Below, one piece after another: positions 8,150 through 17,042 of a DNA stretch of 17,042 nt. Below the pieces are notes generated by a model. It saw only the letters and a program-made list of their open reading frames with translations, did not search any database and was not told where the DNA came from. Where the stretch lies: positions 1 to 17,042 of the forward strand of contig VKHC01000152.1 of the NCBI GenBank assembly GCA_015143735.1. Reading direction: 5' to 3'. A program made the translations under genes and the position numbers. This stretch comes from Synura sp. LO234KE (lineage: Eukaryota > Sar > Synurophyceae > Synurales > Mallomonadaceae). Numbering within the stretch: the stretch's first letter is position 1; each line of letters starts with the position of its first letter.

Positions 8150-9510
8150 CTGACTCTGATGAGAGCGTTGCATCGCGCGTTTGTAATTCTTCCACCCTGC
8201 AAATTTATTTGCATGTAACATGAATCGCCAGGACGGAGCCGATGTTCATGCATGCTTTTCTTCTCGGATTTTAAAATGGCCTTGTAGTGGCTTCTGGAGT
8301 TGGCTTCTCGGGTTGGTTCCTTTCTCCATTAGTTTTTTTTTTCAATTCAAGGATTACGGGTTCCATCGTACTAATTTAAAGTAAATCTTTGGCTTCCATT
8401 TGCTTCGGGGGCAAAACTAAGTAACCAATAAAGCTAAATTATGGTGCAGGCGCAGTAAGAAAGAACGTGCTTGTCCCTGTAGCCAGCTACTTATCAACAA
8501 CGATAGTGGTGCGTACTTGCTGACGGCCACTAGATGGTATAGTGAAAGCTCATTTTAGGCCGTTTTGCTGTAGCTCACCAGTGTTGCTAAGTAGCTTTAG
8601 GTACGAGCAAGAATAGGCAAAAATAATTGGTAGTACCTTCACTTGTTGTTAAATAGTATGAGACAAATCAGCATACGCTCGCCATAGCTAGTAGCTATGA
8701 CTAATTCGCCAACAGCACTTACAGGCAACCACAAAATTAAAATTTCAATTAGTAGTTTTACAATAATAGTTCATCCATGGCACCATAAAAGTATTGCTTA
8801 CATCGATTAGCATTGCTACTACAGCTACCACAAAAGGTTCCAATTTACCATAAATTGTCATAGCTACACCCAAAATTTTGCAATTAAGCTTCCACTGTGG
8901 TTAACGCAAGAGCATCCAATCGAGCATTCACTACACTTGCTACCTCTAGTGGATGCAACAGATTTCCACGGAACCACTTTTAGCTCCACTACAGCTAAGC
9001 TACAGCTATCTAGCAAAACTAATTTCGGTTCACAGATGCCACCCACCACACGCACCCGCAGCCACCACCAGCAGCGAAAGCCATTATGATGATATTGACA
9101 TTAGTTGATGTTCAAGTCGCTACTTCTCTTCCTCCGTTCCTTGGGGCGTCCTCCCCATAACTCTTGATTCAAAAAATTATTCAATTAAGTGATCTGCTTG
9201 TGTAGGAGGGCCCTGAGTGGGTAATGATTCTAAAAGAGTTGAAAAACTTCACTTGTAAACAATAAATAAAAGCTGAGGCAGGTAATCACCTGTTCTAAAA
9301 GAAAAGTAATTCAAATACGCAAAAAGTATCAGAATACAATAGTGATCTTCTGTTTGATAATATTCCACGAGATGATTCACGTTAATATTTAGTGCTCCTT
9401 GCGTTCTACCAATTACTAGCTAGTTTCGAAAGCTAATAACGGAAAAGTTTTAATCAGTTTGTTCTGAACCTCCTCATGAGCTCGATCTAATTCACAGCCC
9501 CCTATAGGTA
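8150..9510. other. Intergenic AT-rich region with dense TAGC/GCTA motifs
   Basis: No ORF with convincing coding character. Between about 8475 and 9015 the hexamer-like words TAGCTA, GTAGCT and CAGCTA recur (near 8479, 8571, 8590, 8684, 8693, 8820, 8862, 8985, 8999), often as small palindromes. The rest (9015-9510) is plain AT-rich sequence in which I see nothing definite. Confidence 0.5.
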
Positions 9511-9515
9511 CTTAC

Positions 9516-9680
9516 CAGATTTATCGTAGTACGTCCGAAGGAATGGGGTGCTCAATTCTGAATGGCGAAATAGGTCTGCATTACTTTGGTCGTCTGTAAC
9601 GGTAATAATCCCATTTGTAAATTTAATAATTGAGCATAAGCGGTTAATAATATTGAACGGCACTCCAACTGCTACATATG
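9516..9680 (-). pseudogene. Orphan exon-like coding fragment
   Basis: On the - strand an open frame reads VAVGVPFNIINRLCSIIKF, then TNGIITVTDDQSNADLF and STPFLRTYYDKSG. It ends at a consensus donor GTAAGTACC (intron base 9515). Possible acceptors are CTCGCCTTCCAG (exon from 9680) or CCGTTACAG (exon from 9593, 78 nt, phase 1 to 1). I find no partner exon downstream on this strand, and upstream it runs into exon 1 of the LRR gene. It may be a captured or left-over exon of another gene. The family is unknown. Confidence 0.35.
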
Positions 9681-10115
9681 TCTGGAAGGCGAGATATGAT
9701 GAAGAATGCGAGAAAGGGAAGTGTAACAATTGACTTCAAGCAGATGGTGGCTGAAAACGGCTATATCAAAGCGCGCCAGTTGCTACAACAAAAGTTGGTC
9801 GAGGCAAATCAGGTTAAGATTAAAATTGCAGATGAAGAGTCATCTCTTCAGAAAAGAACTACGAGGATAGAATATCTTACAAAACTTAGTAAAACATCAG
9901 GGGAACCAACTCTTGAAAACCCAGTGGATAAAATAATGAAAATGTCAACGAGACCTCCACCAGTCACCCAACAAGGAATTTCTTCTAAGAGCGCGGAAAG
10001 TGATTTTGATGTTATGATTGCGCTAAAAAGGTCACTAGGAACCGAGGAGCTCGTTTTGCCTCAAATGAATCTTGACTTCATGCCGCAAGGATTAGGCGAA
10101 ACTATCTTTCTACAA
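9678..10115 (+). other. LRR/WW gene exon 1: charged helical N-terminus
   Basis: 146 residues without LRRs. It starts MSGRRDMMKNARKGS and contains the amphipathic stretch ENGYIKARQLLQQKLVEANQ and then EESSLQKRTTRIEYLTKL, probably a short coiled coil (about residues 28-75). A Pro/Ser-rich part follows, then ALKRSLGTEELVLPQMNL (about 115-133), where the LRR solenoid begins. Met7 and Met8 are possible alternative starts. Confidence 0.75.
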
Positions 10116-13100
10116 GTAATATAACTACAACTTCATCGTTATTCCTCTCTTTATAATTCGCAATCATTATTAGGTGGCTCATCTTAAACGCTTCAGTTGT
10201 CCTAGAAACAATCTAAAGTCGATGTTGTCTCCACACGCACCACAGGTAAGTAACAGAAATTCAAATTATCGCTACCGTTTAAGTTACATTTCTCCCTAGA
10301 TATCCATGTACCATTTGCGATACTTGCAGGTATATGGTCTTCCAGAATGTTTTTGTCGATCTTCAAGAATATTTGCTCTGATTTCTTTCGCAGGATATAA
10401 ATTTATCAGGAAATAAAATTAATAATTTACCAGTAGACTTCTCAGTGTTAAGCAATTTGCGTATAATCGACGTGTCCTCAAACATGCTGTCTAGCCTTCC
10501 AAATGGAATGAAAACTTTTGGAAAACTTGAGGTTAGTATCAGTGATGGCGACTAATGTGTTGCTTCCTCGGTTTTCCCAATCCTACTTCGAAGAACATGA
10601 ATGTGAAAGCTCAATTTAATCTCTTGGCATTCACAAGCATCAGAAATTATTAACGCTTCACTTACTCACAAAAGGCGTTATCAAATATTTTAAGAAATAA
10701 ATCACCAATATTCTATAATCATGAACTCATCATTTCTGTGCATCAATTATCATATCTTACCATTTTCAGACTTTAAATATCTCCGGGAATAACTTTTCGA
10801 CTTTAGCCAATGAAGTGGGAGACATAACGAGCCTCACTCATCTCAACATTTCCAAAAACATATTTTCGATTTTACCGACTGCGATAGGAGCTATGCGAAA
10901 TCTGCAGCACCTACTCGCTTCCAATAATGTCCTCACTCATTTAGGAATTCATCCTCCGCTCTTGAAGGTACGGTGTGCAGAAAAACACAAATATTTGAAT
11001 GTTCATATGTGGTGTAGTAGCGGTATTAAGATAGCGCAGAACTGATGCGATGAAATATCTCTGGTCTTACCACAACTTCCATTTATGTTCTATTGATACT
11101 TACGCTAAAGTTAATTCCGCTGTTCTTGCATACGCTGGCTAAGGCCTTATACATTATTCCCTTCCTATTTCCTCCCTCCCTCCCGTTCCCTTTATTCTTT
11201 CCTGGTCACCTCTGCGTGTCTCGTGCCTCTGGACTCACAGCCAGAGGACATGTGGTATAAGACACAGGTATGGACCCGTGACATTACCCAGAAGTACGTC
11301 ACAACTTGTCGGGCGTGCTCATGGACTTCACTTGTATCAGTAGTAACCGCCACCTGTAGATTATGAAGAGTGAGAAAGAAAATCGTCTCGCAAACTGACA
11401 CTGCAGCCTCGCCGTTCTCCATCACTCCCAAGGTCTACGGTGTCATCCCTAACACACACCCTCCCCCTGCCGCTGTTCTTCTAGAACGAACACACGGCCG
11501 CTGTGGAGTACTCGAATATCTTCACCCAAGAGGTCTTCTCCGATCCTTCTAAATACGATGGACAAGGCATACAGCGCCTGGTGTACCTGCACAAATATCA
11601 GGTGTGGCACATCGCGGGTCGATTTGGATCCTCTATTTTCGACCCATTGCACTTCGGCTCGTCGATTTCTGTGAGTGGACAACACCTCAAAATCCGTATT
11701 TATTCTAGACTTTTGTCGCGACAATGTATCAATATGAATTATCAGGTCAATATTTTGATGTTCTGGGTAAGGGTGCTATCGCCATTTCATGTCTCATTTT
11801 CTATGTAGCTAAATTACATTGCTTTCTCTGGAACTTTATAATCAAATATTCGTGCTGAACGTAACTTAACACGATAGGATCCTTCTTCGAAGTACTACAA
11901 GAAGAGAAAGACGTGGCTGTCGATATGTCAGGTGAGGAAGTGTGCATCCCGGGATAGGACGTGTGACCCGCAGTGTGACGGGTCATCATCCGGACTTGTA
12001 TCACATCTAGAACCTTTCGTTTTATCATCTTTTCTTTTCGCACTGGATTTCCTGTCTACGCTGTCCACCAGTTCCGCACCTTATCTCGATCAGACACCGT
12101 CATATGAGTACGTGTGTGTAACTCTACTTATCTCGAATCGGATGTACGGATGTACGCGCTCACCAATACCTGTTATGACGCCCTCCCTGCGGATTCAATA
12201 CCATTTTCTCTACCAACAATACTGCCCATCCACCTAACCTACCCATGTTTCGGCAGATTCACGAGTGGGAGCCTGTCTTGGACCTGGAATCCGGTGAGTA
12301 GGACATAGTACATACACGTGGTCGTTACCTAAGCGGTGTGCTTCCCTTCTAGGACACGTGTCGGTATTTTACATGCACGTCCATTTATGCACATTATTTC
12401 AATCTACTCATTTGTCGCTTATGATGTGTATTTGAATGATCTAGCGCCTGTTTATATTCCGCGCAGCGCCTCACTATGACTGCACCCTGACGGTTACATT
12501 TCCTGTACTACAGGGAAGCTCTACTACTCGAACAACGTGTCTGGGGAGACGCAGTGGCAGTTACCTGCCGAAATGGATCTGTTGGTGCGTATACCTAAAA
12601 TACCGTTACATATAAACCTAGCCTCCCGAATGTAGTAACCAAATAAATCATTATTTCAAAATAAATATCGATGGATATAACGGCTTGTATTTCCTTGATG
12701 TTCCTTAACGCATGTGAACATGGGATACGGACAGGGTCATTGCACAGACTTGCGTGTGTTGGACTGTGGCTTCAACGCGATACAATCCCTGCCGCCCTCT
12801 ATATCTCGAATGAAGAAACTGACGGCCTTGAAGATCCAACATAACCGCATCTCAATACTGCCATACGGTATGTCCACTACTATTGATAGGAGTACTCTCG
12901 AGGGGTAGAATAGGAGGAAATGTAGAGAGGACTGCAGAGAAGAAGGCTATAAACTTGACTTAAAAAAATGATCAGGGAATGAGCACCGCAGTGGACTATT
13001 CCTGGTCACGAATATTTACGTCAATAGAGATTTTATGTTGGAAGAACATCTATCGTATTGATATTTACCCGTATGAGACGTCACTTATTGACAATATTTT

Positions 13101-16100
13101 GGTGCAATTCTTTTATGCGCGGATCTGGAATCTAATTTTGGTTGTGGTTTGATATGGAATCATGGTAGAGTAGCCTAATCGGTTGAACTACATTCATACA
13201 AGTCTGATCACAATATCCCGTGTAACGTGATTCGGACGCGTGAACAGGAATCAGTGGACTGGAGGCGCTCGAATTGCTTCTTTGTCAAGACAACGAACTG
13301 CGCCAACTTCCCAACAGTATCGTGGAGTGCAAGAATATCGAGGAGATATACGCCCAGGTAGTGCCTTCTCACCACCCGGTTCGACTCCCCATTTCCACAT
13401 CTTCACTGTTCCGATGATATGGATGTAATTTCGTGCAATATTTTCAACGTATGATCATAACGTAACCGTATTGAGAAAACATTCTAGAAGGAAGAAAGAT
13501 GATAAAGCTCGCAAAGCATGATTTTTCTGAGGTCTCCGAGTAGTGTCCCCCGTATGGTTTTAACTTCCTCCCCCGGCTGTGGATGCAGGGGAACGTGTTG
13601 ATAAAACTTCCAGAAGGATTAGGAACTTTACCTCGTCTAACCAAATTATTCGTAACAGCCAACAAATTACAAGCGCTCCCTTACTCGCTCGGTGAGTACT
13701 TTGAATTCATGGAAAATCGATTGATAACAATATTGTGATTTACAAAATACATTCCACAAAAATGCGTTCTATTATAATTACATATCACTCGCCATGGATA
13801 TGGCGCATATTGCATGGCGTCCGCAGGTTTCAGTCAAACGCTCAGGGAACTGCAGTTGCAGGAGAACCCCTTAGAGGACCCGCCCTACTCCGAGGTAACA
13901 GAAATGAGAAATATTCATTGTCCTTCTAAAATAGACTCATTTCCGTCCCAACAGGTGGAGCGAGGATTGCCGCAAGTGCTCTGGTACCTCCGACAAAAGT
14001 AGGTTTCCAACCACTGTTATATAGTATTGTTTACAGTTTATGTCTTCATTCTCTGAAAGTACGCAGTGTCTCCTAGTTGAACATGTGCCACTTTATAGCG
14101 TACGTGTGACATGACCTTATCATGAGCACAGGGCCTTGATCGAGCAGAGGGGAATGCCGCCTCCGATGAAGTTCAAACACGTGGGAGTGGCAGAGGAAGT
14201 GAACCTCAATTATGTAAGTAGACCGGAGGAGTTTGGCGACCAAGTAATCTATCTCCTTCGTTCTTTTCCGTTACTTTGGTAAAATATAATCTGTTCCGCT
14301 TTTGCATCCGTGTTATGAAGACTTGTCATGAGAACGACATGGACATATATTGCATTCAATCTCGTACCCTTCGCGATCATATACGAGGTTCATGCAATAT
14401 AGTCGTATTTCTACCCAAGTAATCACACTCCGTATTTGTCACAACAGCCGGAGTACATGAGTACGCTGAAGCGGCTTGTCAACGAAGGGAAGAAAAATGG
14501 TACGGATTTCGATCAAAACAAAACACTGTAAGAACTAGATCAACTTGATAACATGAGTATTGGTATACTTGGGGTATTTCCCACCGTATCGTAAAGTATA
14601 TTTTTATTACAAGTGGCTCATGAATCCGCACACAATCGATTGCAGCGCTTGAGCTGCTCGCTGCAACCGATTCGCCCTACTAATACAGCGGTTTCGACCA
14701 GCCTCTTGTAACTTGCAGATGATGGGCCTGCGCGAGATTCCAGCGGAGCTGCTCAAGTTCACTCATTTGCAGCAATTGCGGCTAGACGCAAATACGAATA
14801 TTGGAGAGAAACTGTAAGTGACGTCTACGATGCTACATGAATCGTTAATTTCATTCAACAAGGGTAGGATGAAGTGAGGCAATTCAAATCGTAAAACTGT
14901 AACCTGGTTCTATTTTCATGTCAAATACTAATCATCTAATCCCGATTTTCTAACCTGCATGCCTGTCGCTTAGAATGTTCTCGACTGGATTCTCCAGTTT
15001 GAAACTGTTGTCTCTCCGAGCGTGTCATCTCACCACATTACCCGGTAAATTGTAACTGTTAGTACGGTGCCTCCCTTCCAACCGCTACATTCTCCGATTA
15101 ATGTTAATGTTGAAATGAATATTCATTACTGGTTTGCACTTGGGTACTCTCTTATGTATTAGTCAGGTAACGGCTATTTAATTTGTGCGAGAAGAATCTA
15201 GCTTTCTCTGCTTTCGTTTTCTAATTGCTGTTCTTGATTTTGCTCTACTCTATCATCATCTCATCGTCAGATTCAATTAGTGTGATGCGAAAGATGGAGA
15301 CGTTAAGCCTGCAGGAGAATCTTCTAATGTATCTTCCAGCGACCATCACCCGACTGCGACACCTACGACACCTAGGTAACACTTTCGAAGTGAACCCACA
15401 CAACATGTTCAGTATACATCGCTCTATGAAAGTGTATGAAACGTAACCGTTGGTTTTCGTCCGTTTGTTGATTTCTCATTTGACTGTATTGTTCAGTCTA
15501 TCAATCCCGTGGTCGCGTTGTTGTTTTTGGTGCATGTATTTACCGTATGTCGTGCACAGATATCTCCAAGAATAAATTGTACGATTTGCCCACTGGACTC
15601 AAAGAGTTTAAGGAACTTCATGTAAGTATGATGTAGCCTAGAGTAGGTTATGGAAAGACGAATATTTGCTAGTATTGTTCATAGCAAACCTCTGTAATGC
15701 CATGCGAGCTTGTTGCAATCCAATCTCATTGTAATTCAGTTATTACACTTTCATTCTGCTTTGCTGCGCCTCCTCCATAACAGATTTTAAACGCGGAGGA
15801 CAATTACCTAGATGTTATACCAGCTGAAATTGGTGAGCTTATGGATTTAAAACTAGTCCGCCTAGGTTGAACACGCAACGACTAAAATCGCAATATTTGC
15901 TGGAGCGACTATCTTAAGCTGTCCTTATCATCACTTGGTTCGCTTCATAGGCGAAATAACATCTCTGGAAGTCCTGAATTTCGCCAAGAATAGATTGGAG
16001 GTAGGATTATTCGCTGTAAGAGTAGTGACAAATAATATTTGTTAGCTGCTAAATTTTTGCAAGTAGGTGTTAGGAAACTGTCTCCCTGGCAGGTATCTCA

Positions 16101-16830
16101 TCATCGATTTGCTTTGACGGCGGTTCAGGTCCTACCCTTTCAACTGAGCGAATTAGCGCATTTGCGAAAGCTTTGCTTGGAGCGAAATTCCCTTCGGGAC
16201 TTGCCTGGTAAGACTGCCATCCTGTTTCCAGAAATATTTCACCCATATTTGACCTTATCGTGTCCGAATTCTGTTATCATATTTTCCCCTCGCTGCGTAA
16301 AATGTGCATTTTCAGTTTTCTTGTTCATATCAAATTCGACCACTGCGTAAGAGTATGATTGTTTGAATGCCATGCAGACTCATTTTCTTCGCGCTTGTGT
16401 TTGGTCGGTTGTTAGGAGGGCTCCGAGTGTTGAATATCGAAGATCTTCGCGTATCGTATAACAAGTACGTATCCTTTTTCAGCGGGAAGACAACATCAGT
16501 TGTCCTGCCGGGGAATGGTCGTGCAAAGGGCATCTATTCATATATACATCCATCTATAAAACGCGGATGGGCGGATGGGTGGGGAATATGCATATGATGA
16601 TAGTATACGCTTCAAAATGCACCCGGTCAAAATTCGATGAATGGTTTACTCGGAGAATGCACAGAGTACACCAGCAATCAAACACAAATTCGTAGCAACT
16701 ATAAACTTAAGCACCTCTTTTATTCTATTCTTATCATACACCTAGATTGGAGTGGCTTCCGGATGACTTACTGAGCGATGCGCTCGGCGGATCGTTAGTG
16801 AACTTCACGTGTAATCAAAACAACCTCATG
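9678..16830 (+). CDS. Leucine-rich-repeat protein with internal WW domains (3' end beyond window)
   Basis: Exons: 9678-10115, 10174-10245, 10300-10329, 10394-10531, 10770-10967, 11241-11267, 11485-11601, 11878-11931, 12257-12293, 12514-12584, 12735-12867, 13248-13357, 13589-13691, 13827-13894, 13955-13998, 14132-14213, 14448-14527, 14719-14813, 14974-15044, 15271-15375, 15560-15621, 15784-15832, 15951-16000, 16129-16207, 16416-16464, 16746-16830. All introns are GT-AG and every join keeps frame except 14527/14719. About 816 residues are visible. The ATG is the first after an in-frame TGA at 9654. Order: helical N-terminus, LRRs, WW block, LRRs, linker, LRRs. The LRRs are the short 22-24 residue 'SHOC2/PIRL-like' type (L-x-x-L-x-x-x-x-N-x-L-x-x-L-P). 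There is no signal peptide or membrane segment, so it is probably an intracellular scaffold. Exon 26 ends in phase 0 at GTAAGG, and I see no later exon to the edge. Confidence 0.87.
10174..10967 (+). other. LRR block A (exons 2-5)
   Basis: Residues 147-292. Repeats include LKRFSCPRNNLKSM, LQDINLSGNKINNLPVDF, LRIIDVSSNMLSSLPNGM, LETLNISGNNFSTLANEV, LTHLNISKNIFSILPTAIG and LQHLLASNNVLTHLG. Most introns fall in phase 0 just before the L-x-x-L segment. Exon 3 (10300-10329) is only 30 nt. The intron at 10968-11240 holds a long pyrimidine run before exon 6. Confidence 0.88.
11241..12584 (+). other. WW block (exons 6-10) between LRR arrays
   Basis: Exons 9 and 10 encode a canonical WW domain: Trp362, Tyr374-Tyr375, Trp385 and Pro388 in EWEPVLDLESGKLYYSNN and GETQWQLP. 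WW domains bind proline-rich peptides. Exons 6 and 7 give a second, degenerate WW: Trp297 (PEDMWYKTQ), Tyr310 (VEYSNIFTQEVFSDP) and Pro322, with Phe319 in place of the second Trp. Exon 8 (11878-11931) adds DPSSKYYKKRKTWLSICQ, a basic linker. All five exons join in frame. Exon 6 is 27 nt. Exons 6 and 8 are the least certain because they are short, but both have good borders and the right phase. Confidence 0.75.
12735..14527 (+). other. LRR block B and its C-terminal cap and linker (exons 11-17)
   Basis: Exon 11 encodes LRVLDCGFNAIQSLPPSI and LTALKIQHNRISILP. Exon 12 encodes LELLLCQDNELRQLPNSI. Exon 13 encodes LIKLPEGL and LTKLFVTANKLQALPYSL. Exon 14 encodes LRELQLQENPLEDPPYSE. Exon 15 (VERGLPQVLWYLRQK) is the usual closing helix of this LRR type (N-P-L-x-x-P-P ... 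G-x-x-x-V-L-x-Y-L-R). Exons 16-17 form a non-LRR linker (MPPPMKFKHVGVAEEVNLNY, LKRLVNEGKKNGTDFDQ). Exon 17 reaches AACACTG, where either TAA (14529-14531) or the donor GTAAGA follows. Confidence 0.82.
14719..16830 (+). other. LRR block C (exons 18-26), incomplete
   Basis: Repeats: MGLREIPAELLKFTHLQQLR, LKLLSLRACHLTTLP, METLSLQENLLMYLPATI, DISKNKLYDLPTGL, LNAEDNYLDVIPAEI, LEVLNFAKNRLEVLPFQL, LCLERNSLRDLP, LRVLNIEDLRVSYNKLEWLP and NFTCNQNNLM. The splits restore expected codons: G+AT gives Asp in 'LPDSI' and in 'LDISKN', and AA+A gives Lys in 'YNKLEW'. Many introns interrupt just after the L-P of a repeat in phase 1, so the exons are close to one repeat each, as expected if the array grew by exon duplication. 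The array is cut by the window edge. Confidence 0.85.
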
Positions 16831-17042
16831 GTAAGGAGATCGATCCCCGATGTACCCCATGCTGCCCTTAAATGACGATTCCCGTCGGATAACGAGCTCC
16901 TATCTCTTCGTTTAAAAGCTCTATTTCGTCCATGTTGCGTTCAACATTTCGATATAATTTCTCCAATCGCTCACTTCCGCTTAAACCCACTCTATCCTGG
17001 ATTTCATCTCGAATATCTCGGAACCCGTGCCTGATATTGATG
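16831..17042 (+). other. Intron 26 of the LRR/WW gene, or 3' region
   Basis: After the donor GTAAGGAG the last 212 bases show no acceptor followed by LRR-like sequence. It is most simply an intron running past the window edge. Confidence 0.5.

Noticed and set aside
8864-9055. 63-residue - strand ORF
   Set aside because: It is made largely of the TAGC-rich repeat words; no protein character beyond that.
11449-11724. - strand ORF across LRR/WW exon 7
   Set aside because: Antisense shadow of an exon supported by phase and WW residues.
14719-14813. ATGATG at 14719 as the start of a second LRR gene
   Set aside because: It sits directly behind an acceptor (AACTTGCAG) and in the middle of a repeat. 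A phase problem in one gene is more likely, but two genes cannot be excluded.
1-17042. Bacterial features such as CRISPR arrays, operons, IS elements or phage genes
   Set aside because: None seen; introns and gene structure are eukaryotic throughout.

Overview
The window is nuclear DNA of a eukaryote, most likely a flagellated single-celled one. It has short GT-AG introns (about 36 to 420 nt, many with a CTAAT or CTAAC branch-site-like motif before the acceptor), no operons, a LINE fragment and a gene of the axonemal dynein-assembly (PIH1) type. The lineage (stramenopile, another alga or another protist) cannot be fixed from sequence alone.

Layout: (1) 1 to about 1100, the 3' end of a decayed LINE on the + strand, with an RNase H domain broken by a frameshift. 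(2) 5739 to 1303 on the - strand, a gene rebuilt here from about 12 exons. It has an N-terminal PIH1 domain, a low-complexity middle and a C-terminal CS-like (p23/alpha-crystallin type) fold, about 780 residues. (3) 5740 to 9677, a 3.9 kb stretch without an intact gene. It holds two facing, diverged fragments of one P-loop NTPase family, about 1.7 kb of coding-like but broken + strand sequence, a region dense in GCTA/TAGC motifs and an orphan exon-like piece on the - strand. (4) 9678 to beyond 16830 on the + strand, a gene with at least 26 exons. It encodes a leucine-rich-repeat protein in which a WW block (one canonical WW, one degenerate) sits between LRR arrays. It runs off the right edge.

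The two main models rest on exon-by-exon phase agreement. All visible joins keep frame except two that stay open: 4493 to 4141 in the PIH1 gene and 14527 to 14719 in the LRR gene. The PIH1 protein would act as an HSP90 co-chaperone, probably in axonemal dynein preassembly. The LRR/WW protein is probably a scaffold. Nothing in the sequence links the two functionally. The least explained parts are the P-loop fragment pair with its neighbouring broken coding sequence, and the LRR-WW-LRR architecture.
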